Of a DNA stretch of 57,102 nucleotides, positions 1-8,985 are shown piece after piece. The DNA is from Candidatus Scalindua sp. Lineage in GTDB: Bacteria > Planctomycetota > Brocadiia > Brocadiales > Scalinduaceae. Numbering within the stretch: position 1 is the stretch's first letter; each line of letters begins with the position of its first letter. The notes below the pieces were generated by a model. The model was given only the letters and a program-made list of their open reading frames with translations, was not told the origin of the DNA and searched no databases. The stretch is from NCBI GenBank assembly GCA_018670825.1, contig JABHIW010000012.1, positions 1-57,102 of the forward strand. The letters run 5' to 3'. Both the position numbers and the translations under genes were made by a program.

Positions 1-1
1 C

Positions 2-607
2 CTTAGAACCTCACTTCCTGCCAGAGATATTAATGGTCCAATCAAGATACTGCCAGACCTTTCTGACGAGTGTGTTATTACAACAAACCTGGATGACATT
101 ATTGAGAAAGTATATCGAAGTGCAAAGCGTTCGTTTGATGACGGATTCATGTATGGCACACAAGATAGTCATTTCATGCGGCAATTTATTGCGGGTGGAA
201 GATGTCTCCTAAAGATCCATGGGGACTACCAAAATGAAGCCACACAGGTTTTCACTAAATCCCAATATTCCGATGCTTATGGCGAAGAGGAAATACATTT
301 TGAAAAACCGCTCCCCAAAATCTTAAGGCAGATTTATATAAGTAAAACGTTACTGTTTCTGGGTTGCAGCCTAAATTCCGATAAGACATTGGAGATTTTC
401 AAACAAGTCGCCGAAAGCAATGAGTATCAAATACCATGGCATTACGCCTTTTTAGAGACTCCAGAGAATGGTGAAACCGAGGAAAGAGAAGAATTTCTAA
501 GTCCACTACAAATCGTTCCGATCTGGTATCCTTCAGGTAAACACGAATATGTTGAGAACTTCATGGGATATCTTGCCGCCCACAGAAAAGGAAAAGCATA
601 TCGCTAG
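2..607 (+). CDS. SIR2-like domain protein, 5' end outside window
   Basis: The reading frame is open from the window edge, so the start lies upstream; the first ATG at 149 is internal. The frame reads ITTNLDDIIEKVYR near the edge and LLKIHGDY about 45 codons later, the Asn-Asp and His-Gly signatures of SIR2-like NAD-binding proteins of the SIR2_2 type common in prokaryotic defence loci. The visible part is about 201 codons and ends at a TAG. It lies 35 bases upstream of hsdR on the same strand, so the two are probably co-transcribed. Known members of this broad family hydrolyse NAD in anti-phage systems; that role here is an inference, since the N-terminal part is missing. Its base composition is closer to the rest of the window than to hsdR. 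Confidence 0.75.
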   Translation, partial: LRTSLPARDINGPIKILPDLSDECVITTNLDDIIEKVYRSAKRSFDDGFMYGTQDSHFMRQFIAGGRCLLKIHGDYQNEATQVFTKSQYSDAYGEEEIHFEKPLPKILRQIYISKTLLFLGCSLNSDKTLEIFKQVAESNEYQIPWHYAFLETPENGETEEREEFLSPLQIVPIWYPSGKHEYVENFMGYLAAHRKGKAYR

Positions 608-642
608 GATATTACATTTTACATTTAGGAACCTTTTGAACC

Positions 643-3600
643 ATGAAATTCACTGAAGCCCAACTTGAATCAGCAATAATCGAACTCCTTATAGCAGAGG
701 GTTATCCGCATGTGTTGGGAGAACGCATTAATCGACAATCTCAAGATGTTTTGATCAAGGCGGATCTGAGAGAGTTTTTAGCGAAGCAGTATGCGGCGGA
801 CGGCATCACGCCAGGTGAGATCAATTCGGTGATTCGTCAGCTGGAAGCTTACTCGGCTGCGGATCTCTACGTGAGCAATAAGGCGATCATGAAGCTTGTC
901 TCGGATGGGTTTCTGCTCAAGCGTGAAGACCGCGACCGGAAAGACCTCTATGTGCAGTTGATCGATTATTCTGATCTGGTCGCATTTCGGGAACCGAAGG
1001 CCGGCGAGGTACCAACGATCGTGGCGGAGAAGGCGGAGGTTTACCAAACGGGCGGCAATATCCTTAAGATGGTGAATCAGCTGGAGATTTACGGATACGA
1101 GAAGCGGATACCGGATGGCATTCTCTATATCAATGGGCTGCCGCTGGTAGTGTTTGAATTTAAGAGCGCGATCCGTGAGGAAGCGACGATTCATGATGCC
1201 TTTGTTCAACTGACGGTACGCTACAAGCGCGATATCCCGGAGCTGTTTAAATACAATGCGTTTTGCGTAATCAGTGACGGGGTGAACAATAAGGCGGGTT
1301 CGTTTTTCGCACCCTATGAATTCTTCTACGCCTGGCGCAAGACCGACGGCGGAGACCTGATCGAAAAGGACGGGATCGACTCGCTCTATTCCATGATCAA
1401 AGGGCTGTTTCATCCGACCCGCCTCTGCGATGTGATCCGCAATTTCGTCTATCTGCCTGATACCTCGCGGCGGGAGGAGAAAGTCCTTTGCCGGTATCCG
1501 CAATACTATGCGGCGACCAAACTCTATCGAAACATTTTACTCCACATGCGGCCCGAAGGCGATGGTAAGGGCGGCACCTACTTTGGGGCGACAGGCTGCG
1601 GGAAGAGCTTTACCATGTTGTTCCTAGCACGATTGTTGATGAAGAGCGTGGATCTATCAAGCCCGACCATCGTGTTGATCACGGACCGCACGGATCTCGA
1701 TGACCAGCTCTCAGCCCTCTTTACCAATGGCAAGGGCTACATTGGCGATGAGTCGGTGATCAGTGTGGAAAGCCGCTCACAACTGCGCGACTTGTTGAAG
1801 GGGCGTAACAGCGGCGGGGTCTTTCTCACCACGATTCATAAGTTTACTGAAGACACGGAATTGCTGACGAAACGCAATAACGTGATCTGCATCTCAGATG
1901 AGGCGCACCGAAGTCAGGTGAATCTGGATCAGAAGATCAAAGTAACGGAAGAAGGTGTGAAGCGGACTTATGGTTTTGCCAAGTATCTGCACGACTCGTT
2001 GCCGAACGCGACTTATGTAGGCTTCACCGGCACACCCATCGATGCGACTCTGGATGTCTTCGGTGAAGTGGTAGACGCCTACACGATGACGGAATCCGTG
2101 ACCGATGAGATCACCGTGCGTATCGTTTACGAAGGCCGGGCAGCGAAGGTGTTGCTCGACAACAGCAAGCTGAAGGAGATTGAAGACTACTACGCCCGTT
2201 GCGCAGATGACGGGGCCAGCAATTACGCGATTGAGGAGAGCAAACGGGCCAACCTGCAGATGACCGCCATTCTCGGGGATCCTGACCGCTTGAAGGCTTT
2301 GGCCGCAGACTTCGTCCACCATTATGAAGCACGCATCAAAGAGAGTGCCACGATTGCCGGGAAAGCGATGTTCGTCAGCAGCAACCGTCAAATTGCCTAC
2401 GATTTCTACAAGGAAGTGATTGTTCTACGTCCCGACTGGGCCGAAGTGAAGGTCTGTGCCGACGGGGAGAAGCTAACGGAACAAGAGAAAAAACAGATCA
2501 TGCCCATGGAGCGTATCAAACTGGTGATGACCCGTGGCCAGGATGATGAACCCGCTTTGTACGATATGCTGGGAAGCAAAGATTACCGAAAAGAGTTAGA
2601 TCGTCAGTTTAAAACCTCCAAATCCAATTTTAAAATCGCTATCGTGGTAGACATGTGGCTCACGGGCTTCGATGTCCCTTTTCTCGACAGCATGTATATC
2701 GACAAGCCGGTCAAACGCCACAACCTGATCCAGACCATCTCCCGGGTGAACCGGAAGTATCAGCAGAAAGAAAAAGGGTTGATCATCGATTATATCGGTA
2801 TCAAGAAGCAGATGAACCTGGCTCTGGCACATTACTCCAAAGCCGACACCGCTAACTTTGAGGAGATCAAGCAATCCATTGTAGTAGTCAGAGACCATCT
2901 GGATCTGATGCGTGCGATCTTCCACAAGTTTGACTCTGCTCCGTATTTCTCCGGTCAGCCCATCCAGCAACTGCACTGCCTCAACATGGCTGCGGAATAT
3001 GTCCAGATTACCGAAGAGATCGAGAAGCGCTTCATGTTTCTGGGCAAACGGATGAAAGCCGCCTATGACATCTGCGTTGGCTGTGATGAATTTACTCAGG
3101 ACGAGCGGGACCATGTCCATTTCTATATGGCGATCCGCTCCATTGTCTTCAAACTCACCAAAGGCGATGCGCCCGACCTCGTTCAAATGAACGCCAAAGT
3201 ACAACAGATGATTGCCGAGGCCTTGAAGAGCGATGGGGTCGAAGAAATCTTCAAGATGGGGCAAGGGGATACCCGCGAGGTGGATATTTTTGACCCGGAC
3301 TACATGGCGAAAATCGAAAAGATCAAACTGCCGAACACCAGAATCAAGCTGCTCCAGCAGTTACTGGCCAAGGCGATTGAAGAGTTCAAGAAGGTTAACA
3401 AGCTAAAGGGCGTCGACTTTTCCAAACAGTTCAAAGCCCTGGTGGACAAATACAATGACCGGAGCGAGCAGGACATTCTCAGGAGTGAAGTGCTGGAAGA
3501 GTTCACTGGCGAAATTATCAACCTGTACCACGCCATAAAAAAGGAGAAAGACTCCTTCGCCGAACTGGGCATTGATTTCGAAGAAAAGGCCTTCTACGAC

Positions 3601-3870
3601 ATCCTCAAAGCCCTCACCATTAAATACGATTTTCAATACCCTGAGGACAAGCTCCTTGATCTTGCAAAAAAAGTGAAAGTCATAGTCGACGACAAGGCCA
3701 AATTCACCGACTGGAGTCAGCGCGCCGACATCAAGGCTGAGCTGAAGGTAGACCTCATCATCCTACTCGCCGAAAACGGATACCCTCCGATCGACCGCGA
3801 CGAGGTCTACAAGGAAATCTTCGAGCAGGCGGAGAACTTTAAGAGATACCAAAGGCAAAGTAATGGCTAA
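643..3870 (+). CDS. hsdR: Type I restriction endonuclease R subunit (HsdR)
   Basis: A 1075-residue DNA translocase/endonuclease subunit. It has an N-terminal extension of about 120 residues, then a PD-(D/E)xK nuclease site (D158, E172-F-K174), Walker A GATGCGKS at 315-322, DEAH at 419-422, an FTGTPID motif, the ISRVNRKY motif VI, and a C-terminal HsdR domain with the typical ENGYPP segment. In the family this subunit joins HsdM and HsdS to cut unmodified DNA while translocating it with ATP. Neither HsdM nor HsdS is in the window; they may lie upstream of the SIR2 gene. An AGGAA lies about 12 bases before the ATG. The coding sequence is clearly GC-richer than its neighbours, which suggests transfer. 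All key motifs look intact. Confidence 0.95.
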   Translation: MKFTEAQLESAIIELLIAEGYPHVLGERINRQSQDVLIKADLREFLAKQYAADGITPGEINSVIRQLEAYSAADLYVSNKAIMKLVSDGFLLKREDRDRKDLYVQLIDYSDLVAFREPKAGEVPTIVAEKAEVYQTGGNILKMVNQLEIYGYEKRIPDGILYINGLPLVVFEFKSAIREEATIHDAFVQLTVRYKRDIPELFKYNAFCVISDGVNNKAGSFFAPYEFFYAWRKTDGGDLIEKDGIDSLYSMIKGLFHPTRLCDVIRNFVYLPDTSRREEKVLCRYPQYYAATKLYRNILLHMRPEGDGKGGTYFGATGCGKSFTMLFLARLLMKSVDLSSPTIVLITDRTDLDDQLSALFTNGKGYIGDESVISVESRSQLRDLLKGRNSGGVFLTTIHKFTEDTELLTKRNNVICISDEAHRSQVNLDQKIKVTEEGVKRTYGFAKYLHDSLPNATYVGFTGTPIDATLDVFGEVVDAYTMTESVTDEITVRIVYEGRAAKVLLDNSKLKEIEDYYARCADDGASNYAIEESKRANLQMTAILGDPDRLKALAADFVHHYEARIKESATIAGKAMFVSSNRQIAYDFYKEVIVLRPDWAEVKVCADGEKLTEQEKKQIMPMERIKLVMTRGQDDEPALYDMLGSKDYRKELDRQFKTSKSNFKIAIVVDMWLTGFDVPFLDSMYIDKPVKRHNLIQTISRVNRKYQQKEKGLIIDYIGIKKQMNLALAHYSKADTANFEEIKQSIVVVRDHLDLMRAIFHKFDSAPYFSGQPIQQLHCLNMAAEYVQITEEIEKRFMFLGKRMKAAYDICVGCDEFTQDERDHVHFYMAIRSIVFKLTKGDAPDLVQMNAKVQQMIAEALKSDGVEEIFKMGQGDTREVDIFDPDYMAKIEKIKLPNTRIKLLQQLLAKAIEEFKKVNKLKGVDFSKQFKALVDKYNDRSEQDILRSEVLEEFTGEIINLYHAIKKEKDSFAELGIDFEEKAFYDILKALTIKYDFQYPEDKLLDLAKKVKVIVDDKAKFTDWSQRADIKAELKVDLIILLAENGYPPIDRDEVYKEIFEQAENFKRYQRQSNG

Positions 3871-3894
3871 CATTTTCAATATTATGGATTATCT

Positions 3895-4146
3895 ATGTTA
3901 AAACAAAAAAATATTACGGTAGAAATAACGGGAATGTCCTGCGCCTCATGCGCGCAGAAGATTGAGTCCGCTATTGGTAATGCTGAAGGAGTTAGTGAAT
4001 CTATCGTAAATTTCGCCACAAGGAAAGCAACGGTTACGGGCAGTGTCTCTGCCGAAGAGATCCATAAAATTATTGAAGACCTTAGTTATAGTGTTGTCAA
4101 GGATGAAGCCCTCGCCGTATCGGAAGAGTCGTCCTCTCCTTCTTGA
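3895..4146 (+). CDS. Stand-alone HMA-domain protein, duplicate of the CopA N-terminus
   Basis: This 83-residue protein is a heavy-metal-associated domain with the GMSCASC metal-binding motif and a short acidic/serine tail. Residues 5-65 match the first 70 residues of the P-type ATPase at 5056 almost line for line ([15 protein letters not shown] and [14 protein letters not shown] are shared), and the DNA is also very similar. It therefore looks like a partial duplication of the 5' end of that ATPase gene. The domain could act as a small copper chaperone handing Cu(I) to the ATPase. The start is placed at the ATG 24 bases after hsdR; no strong ribosome site is visible. Confidence 0.8.
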   Translation: MLKQKNITVEITGMSCASCAQKIESAIGNAEGVSESIVNFATRKATVTGSVSAEEIHKIIEDLSYSVVKDEALAVSEESSSPS

Positions 4147-4292
4147 AAAAAACCCGCCCTGAAACTCTCGATAAATGGAATCTCTTTATCTCAAACGATT
4201 ATTGAAGAAAGAAGATCCGGAACGTAACTGTGCCTGCCTTTAATGTCTACTTCGATTTATCAATCTTTAGTGTTGAATTTAACCTTAGTTAC

Positions 4293-4321
4293 AGTATACT
4301 TTTTTATATATGTGGTATACT
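4293..4321. promoter_or_regulatory. Inverted repeat, probable VapB-type operator
   Basis: The arms AGTATAC (4293-4299) and GTATACT (4315-4321) are exact inverted copies separated by 15 bases of AT-rich sequence. They lie immediately before the AbrB/VapB-like gene. Antitoxins of this fold commonly repress their own operon by binding paired half-sites, so this is a probable autoregulatory operator. The second arm falls inside the coding region if the ATG at 4310 is the start, which favours a later start. Confidence 0.55.
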
Positions 4322-4558
4322 AAAAAGGAGATTCAAATTCCTAAGGTAACAAGCAAGTATCAAATTACCATCCCCGTGTCTGTAAGGAAGACCCTTGGTA
4401 TCATCCCGGGAAGTGAGGTTGATATTGTATCCAAAGGAGACGATTTTGTTTTAAAGACTAATCCTATTGAAGACCTGAAGCGAATTTGGAAGGGAAAATA
4501 CAAGAACAATAAGTGTTCGGATGAATATTTGTTAGAAATCCGCGGAAATAATTTGTGA
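4310..4558 (+). CDS. AbrB/MazE/SpoVT-fold antitoxin (VapB-like)
   Basis: The protein contains the swapped-hairpin DNA-binding pattern KVTSKYQITIPVSVRKTLG followed by PGSEVDI, and ends in YLLEIRG, as in VapB antitoxins that pair with PIN toxins. From the ATG at 4310 it is 82 residues. Homologues normally begin Met-Pro-Lys-Val. Here that Met position is the ATT at 4337, preceded by AAGGAG at 4325-4330 with ideal spacing. Either a rare ATT start is used, or the ATG was lost and the upstream ATG at 4310 serves. The stop overlaps the GTG of a truncated VapC reading frame by four bases, the coupling usual in such pairs. Confidence 0.8.
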   Translation: MWYTKKEIQIPKVTSKYQITIPVSVRKTLGIIPGSEVDIVSKGDDFVLKTNPIEDLKRIWKGKYKNNKCSDEYLLEIRGNNL

Positions 4559-4632
4559 AAAGTTGTACTGATACAATCATGTTTTTTGATATCCTGAAAG
4601 ATGAATACCGCAAAATACAAAAAAAATTCTAG
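4555..4632 (+). pseudogene. Truncated VapC (PIN-domain toxin) remnant
   Basis: A 25-codon frame starts at GTG 4555, overlapping the antitoxin stop as GTGA. It reads VKSCTDTIMFFDILKDEY, which resembles the first beta strand of PIN toxins (Met-x-x-x-x-Asp-Thr-Asn-x-x-x-Asp-Ile-Leu). It stops at TAG 4630-4632, far short of the roughly 130 residues of a PIN domain, so the other catalytic acidic residues are missing. The usual Asn after Asp-Thr is Ile here. The family assignment rests on this short stretch and the overlap with the antitoxin gene. Confidence 0.6.
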
Positions 4633-4643
4633 GGGGTTTACCT

Positions 4644-4856
4644 ATGGAAGAAACAAAAAAAATCACAATAGAAATATCGGGAATGTCCTGTCCTGCGTGT
4701 GCGGAAACGATACAGAATGGGCTGAGCAATGCTGAAGGTGTTACTGAGTCAGAGGTTATTTTTGAGACGAGGAAAGCTGCTGTTGTGAGTAGTATTTCCC
4801 TTGAAGAAATCAGCAAGATCGTTGAAGGGTTGGGCTACGGTGTTATTAAAGAATAA
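4644..4856 (+). CDS. Small HMA-domain metallochaperone-like protein
   Basis: A 70-residue protein that is a single heavy-metal-associated domain with GMSCPAC as the Cu(I)-binding CxxC motif. It is preceded by an AGGGGG ribosome site about nine bases before the ATG. It is related to the HMA domain of the ATPase downstream but more diverged than the copy at 3895, so it is an independent chaperone-type protein rather than a recent duplicate. By analogy with CopZ it may carry copper to the P-type ATPase. The gene is on the same strand and 199 bases before the ATPase. Confidence 0.85.
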   Translation: MEETKKITIEISGMSCPACAETIQNGLSNAEGVTESEVIFETRKAAVVSSISLEEISKIVEGLGYGVIKE

Positions 4857-4960
4857 CACCTTCCAACATTGATACAAAAAAGCAAACTTTTAATAAGGAA
4901 AACCTCCCCTTTCCTGGACAAAAAGTATCTTTAAAACTTTGCGATCTTTGCGGCTTCTTG

Positions 4961-5014
4961 TCCTCGGCATCTTTTGTCCGGGGAAAGTCCTCGGCGCCTT
5001 TTGTCCGGGGAGCG
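4961..5014 (+). repeat. 27-bp tandem repeat, two copies
   Basis: Two adjacent 27-base units (4961-4987 and 4988-5014) share TCCTCGGC at the start and CTTTTGTCCGGGGA further on, differing at only a few positions. A related sequence occurs in inverted orientation at 47253-47275, so this is a dispersed repeat family. It lies in the leader region before the copper ATPase. Confidence 0.75.
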
Positions 5015-5055
5015 GTGAACTTTTCTTTCTGACTTGTTCAGGTTAGGTATTAACT

Positions 5056-7227
5056 ATGGGAAAACCAAAGAATATTACCGTGGAAATAACGGGAATGTCC
5101 TGTGCTTCATGTGCGCAAAGGATAGAGTCAGCTATTGGCAAGACTGAGGGAGTGAGTGAATCTATCGTTAACTTCGCCACAAGGAAAGCCACAGTTACGG
5201 GCAGCGTCACTACTAAAGAGATCCACAAAATTATTGAAGGACTGGGTTATAACGTTCTTAAAGAAGACGTACCCTCTATATCTGAAGAAGAGATTGCTCA
5301 AACTGAGTGGAAAAAGTTTTTAACTTCAGCAATATTAAGCGTACCCGTCTTCGTAATCAGTATGTTTATGCTTCATTTCAAATTCTCCGATCTTTGCCAA
5401 TTCATTTTAACAACTGCCGTAATTTTCTGGCCTGGCATAGGTTTCTTTAAAAATGCCCTGAAACAGGTCAGACACTGGTCGCTGGGAATGGACTCTCTCA
5501 TTGCATTGGGATCGGGCACTGCTTACGTTTATAGTGTTGTTGTCCTATTACAGGGTGGAAGCGGACTTTACTTTGAATCTGCATCAATAATAATTACGCT
5601 AATCCTGCTTGGCAGGTTTTTCGAATCAAAGGCAAAAGGTAAGGCCGGTGAGGCGATCAGAAAGCTGATGGACCTGCAGCCGAAGAGTGCCAGGGTAGTA
5701 AGGGACGGCACAACAATAGAAGTTCCGGTAACTGAAGTAGAGGTTGGAGAATTGATCATCATAAGACCGGGAGAGAAGATACCGGTTGATGGAGTAATAA
5801 CTGAAGGAAGTACTTCTATTGATGAATCAATGTTGACCGGTGAAAGTATGCCCGCTAAAAAGGTGGAAGACGATAAAGTTTTTGGTGGTACGGTAAATAC
5901 AACCGGGCTCATTTACATGAAGGCTGAAAATATCGGGGCAGATACGGTGCTGGCCCACATTGCAAAGCTGGTTGCGGACGCGCAGGGCTCAAGGGCCCCT
6001 GTTCAACGGTTAGCGGACAGAGTCTCCGGAGTATTTGTACAGATCGTTATTTCACTAGCATTGTTAACTCTGTGTATATGGTTGCTGACCGGTAAGCCAT
6101 TTAATGAAGCAATTATTCCTGCCGTCGCGGTACTGGTGATTGCATGCCCATGCGCGTTGGGTCTTGCTACACCTACAGCCGTTATGGTGGGTACCGGTAG
6201 AGCGGCAGGATTGGGTATACTGATCAAAGATGCGACAAGTCTGGAACTTGCACATAAGATTAATACACTGGTGTTGGATAAAACAGGGACAATAACAGAG
6301 GGGAAACCCAAAGTTACCGATCTATTTGACAAAAAGAGTAGTGAAATAGAAACAACAGAAACGGATAATGAAAAGATAAAGGATCTTTTACACATAATGG
6401 GAAGCTGCGAACAGCATTCGGAGCATCCTATAGGGAAAGCAATCGTAAACTATGTCAAAGGTCAAAGCATAGACATAAGTGAGGTAAAGGAGTTCAAAAC
6501 CGTTACCGGCATGGGTATATGGGCCAGTTTTAACTGGTCTACCGTGTTAATCGGCAGTGAAAGATTAATGGAAGAAAACAAGATCGACGTATCAGAATTA
6601 AAACAGAGAGCTGAGGAAATCAAAAGTGAAGGGAAGACCGTTGCCTTTATGGCTATTGACAATGAGATAAAAGCCGTCATTGGTATTGGAGATGTGGTCA
6701 GAGAAACGTCAGAAGATGCCATTCAAAGAATTAGTGATATGGGTGTTGAAATCGTTATGCTTACCGGTGATAATGAGATAGTTGCTGAAGCAATCGGGAA
6801 AGAAATGCACATAAAGAGTGTACACGCGAACCTCAAACCTTCGGACAAATGTGATGAGATAAAAAAACTTCAACAAAACGGTAAGGTCGTCGGAATGATA
6901 GGAGACGGAATAAATGACGCACCTGCCCTCGCCACGGCAGACGTCAGCTTTGCAATTGGAACTGCCACAGAAATAGCAATGGAAGCCGCAAATATCACGC
7001 TTGTTAAAGGCGACATTACAAAGGCATGGGAAGCGCTGAGGCTGAGCAGACAAACGATGAAAATAATTAAACAGAATCTTTTCTGGGCTTTCGGTTATAA
7101 CGTTATTGCAATTCCCTTCGCCGCACTCGGCCTCCTTAACCCTATGATTGCCGCAGGTGCCATGGCATTCAGCTCGGTATCCGTGGTTACCAACTCCCTG
7201 AGATTGAGAAAATTTAAGATTAAATAG
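5056..7227 (+). CDS. copA: Copper-exporting P1B-type ATPase (CopA-like)
   Basis: A 723-residue inner-membrane ATPase expected to expel Cu(I) from the cytoplasm. It has an N-terminal HMA domain with C16-A-S-C19, hydrophobic segments from about residue 88, the actuator TGES at 261-264, the transmembrane metal site CPC at 364-366, the phosphorylation site DKTGT at 408, the nucleotide-domain SEHPIG at 455, and GDGINDAP at 616. The last helices carry YN and SSVSVVTN residues typical of the Cu(I) subgroup. All catalytic motifs are intact. Two further HMA proteins lie just upstream and a TolC-family gene downstream, giving a metal-handling cluster. Confidence 0.95.
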   Translation: MGKPKNITVEITGMSCASCAQRIESAIGKTEGVSESIVNFATRKATVTGSVTTKEIHKIIEGLGYNVLKEDVPSISEEEIAQTEWKKFLTSAILSVPVFVISMFMLHFKFSDLCQFILTTAVIFWPGIGFFKNALKQVRHWSLGMDSLIALGSGTAYVYSVVVLLQGGSGLYFESASIIITLILLGRFFESKAKGKAGEAIRKLMDLQPKSARVVRDGTTIEVPVTEVEVGELIIIRPGEKIPVDGVITEGSTSIDESMLTGESMPAKKVEDDKVFGGTVNTTGLIYMKAENIGADTVLAHIAKLVADAQGSRAPVQRLADRVSGVFVQIVISLALLTLCIWLLTGKPFNEAIIPAVAVLVIACPCALGLATPTAVMVGTGRAAGLGILIKDATSLELAHKINTLVLDKTGTITEGKPKVTDLFDKKSSEIETTETDNEKIKDLLHIMGSCEQHSEHPIGKAIVNYVKGQSIDISEVKEFKTVTGMGIWASFNWSTVLIGSERLMEENKIDVSELKQRAEEIKSEGKTVAFMAIDNEIKAVIGIGDVVRETSEDAIQRISDMGVEIVMLTGDNEIVAEAIGKEMHIKSVHANLKPSDKCDEIKKLQQNGKVVGMIGDGINDAPALATADVSFAIGTATEIAMEAANITLVKGDITKAWEALRLSRQTMKIIKQNLFWAFGYNVIAIPFAALGLLNPMIAAGAMAFSSVSVVTNSLRLRKFKIK

Positions 7228-7259
7228 GACGCAGATCGATTCGGACAGGTTGCCAGCTC

Positions 7260-7526
7260 ATTCCCACGCTCTGCGTGGGAATGAAGTATTCTACGCTCCG
7301 CGTCATAATTAAAGCTTACTCAATGGAAAGAACTAATTAAATAGTCTCTTGGTTTCCTGGCTTCCTTATAAAAAATTAGTATTAGTGGCTATAAAGGAAA
7401 CAACTATAAAGAAGCCAGGAATGCAGGAGAAACCCAAAAAATAAAACAGTAAAGTTTGTTTGAGGTTCATCTGGAGTGGTGACGCGGAGCGTCTGTATAG
7501 GCGTTCCCACGCAGAGCGTGGGAACG
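7260..7526. repeat. Nested inverted-repeat element (MITE/REP-like)
   Basis: Two 48-base outer arms (7260-7307 and 7479-7526) are imperfect inverted copies. Each contains its own palindrome, TTCCCACGCTCTGCGTGGGAA or close to it, plus the shared tract ACGCTCCGCGTCA. Inside them lies a second inverted pair, TTTCCTGGCTTCCTTATA at 7353-7370 and its near complement at 7405-7421. The DNA could fold as one long branched hairpin. There is no coding frame. The arms resemble palindromic repeats that are scattered in many bacterial genomes. It occupies most of the 432-base gap between copA and the TolC-family gene; I see no other feature in that gap. Confidence 0.75.
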
Positions 7527-7659
7527 AGTTATGATGCGTATTAAAACAGTGACACGGTCACTACACTCCAAATATAAAAAACAATCTGGTATTTTACTTC
7601 ATAAAATGAGAACATATACGTGATCCAATATAATTCATGTAAAAAAGCTGGAGTAAACA

Positions 7660-8985
7660 ATGAATTTAAAAAATAGTAAAAACAGAATCGTTTCTTTCTC
7701 TCTGTTTTTGTCAGCCCTGTTATTCTCTATTGCTATGTTTACAGAAACCTCAATAGCAGAGGAGAAGAACGACGTTTTAGAAATCAGAGGGGTAATAGAT
7801 GAAGCGCTACGAACGAACCCTGAACTTCAGGCGGCAAAACTGAGATGGAGCGCGTCATCAGAAAGGATAGTGCAGGAGAGGGCTTTGGACGATCCAGTCA
7901 TAGGCTTTACCTATTTTGGCGAGCAGGTCCAGACCCGTGTAGGTGAAAAACAGGCGGGAGTAACGGCATCACAGAAGATACCATTCTTCGGAAAACTCAG
8001 GTTAAAGGGAGAGGTTGCCAGAAATGAAGCGAAAGTGTCCGGAGGAAAATATCAAACACTTGAAAGAGAGATTGTCGCGAAAGCTAAATCGGCATTTTAT
8101 GCATTATACTGGGCGTATAAATCGATAAGCATAAACGAGGAAAACATGAACCTTTTAAAAAGGTTTGTCAAGATTGCTGAGATAAAATATGCCACCGGCA
8201 AAGCGACACAACAGGACGTCTTAAAGGCTCAGGTAGAGCTTTCCAAAATTGTGAATGACCTGATCTCCCTGGAGCAGCTGAAAGAGACTGCTGCCGCCAG
8301 AATAAATACGTTATTAAACCGCCACCCTGACGCTCCAATCGGGATCCCTGAGGAAGTTGATATCACAGAGCTCACTGTTTCGCTGGAAGATCTGTACGAA
8401 AAGGCAAAAGAGGTCAGTCCTGACCTCAGCATACTTAAATATAAAATAGAGAGAGATAAGGCTGCTTATAAACTCGCAAGAAAACAGTACTACCCTGACT
8501 TTACCTTTGGTCTTAATTATGTTTTTATCAATGATTTGCCATCGTCAGTAATGTCATCGCCAATTGGAGAAAGCAGGGATTCATATACGGGTACTTTGAG
8601 CGTTAATGTCCCTATATTTCAGAAAAGAAAATATGACGCAGGCGTAAGAGAGGCAAATGCCAGACTGAAATCCAGTAAAATGGCATATAAAAACAGGGAA
8701 AACATGACACTTTTTGAAGTAAAGGACCTTCATTTTAAAGTACAAACGGCGGAGAGGCTGGTCAATCTCTACCGGAACAGTATCATACCACTGGCAAAAC
8801 AATCACTGCAAGCGGCGGAGAGTGGCTACCAGGCGGGCCAGGTTGACTTCTTGAATCTCATTGACAGCCAGAGAGCCTTGCTTGACTTTAATCTCGCGTT
8901 TTATAGAGCAGTAGCCGACTTCGGTACAAACATCGCGGGATTGGAAAGAGTGGTTGGTATTGAGTTGTCGAAAAAAGACCAATAG
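7660..8985 (+). CDS. TolC-family outer membrane efflux protein
   Basis: A 441-residue protein with an N-terminal signal peptide (basic start, hydrophobic stretch 10-28, cleavage near residue 34) and two repeats of the outer-membrane efflux protein family. A characteristic segment is the long helical region with SGYQAGQVDFLNLIDSQR near the C-terminus. Such proteins form trimeric outer-membrane and periplasmic channels for RND or MFP pumps. No membrane fusion or RND gene is adjacent. Position after copA suggests a role in metal export (CusC-like), which is an inference. GGAG lies eight bases before the ATG. Confidence 0.9.
   Translation: MNLKNSKNRIVSFSLFLSALLFSIAMFTETSIAEEKNDVLEIRGVIDEALRTNPELQAAKLRWSASSERIVQERALDDPVIGFTYFGEQVQTRVGEKQAGVTASQKIPFFGKLRLKGEVARNEAKVSGGKYQTLEREIVAKAKSAFYALYWAYKSISINEENMNLLKRFVKIAEIKYATGKATQQDVLKAQVELSKIVNDLISLEQLKETAAARINTLLNRHPDAPIGIPEEVDITELTVSLEDLYEKAKEVSPDLSILKYKIERDKAAYKLARKQYYPDFTFGLNYVFINDLPSSVMSSPIGESRDSYTGTLSVNVPIFQKRKYDAGVREANARLKSSKMAYKNRENMTLFEVKDLHFKVQTAERLVNLYRNSIIPLAKQSLQAAESGYQAGQVDFLNLIDSQRALLDFNLAFYRAVADFGTNIAGLERVVGIELSKKDQ

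Noticed and set aside
778..1503. Long minus-strand open frame inside hsdR
   Set aside because: It is antisense to well-conserved hsdR motifs in a GC-rich gene, where long chance frames are common, and shows no domain.
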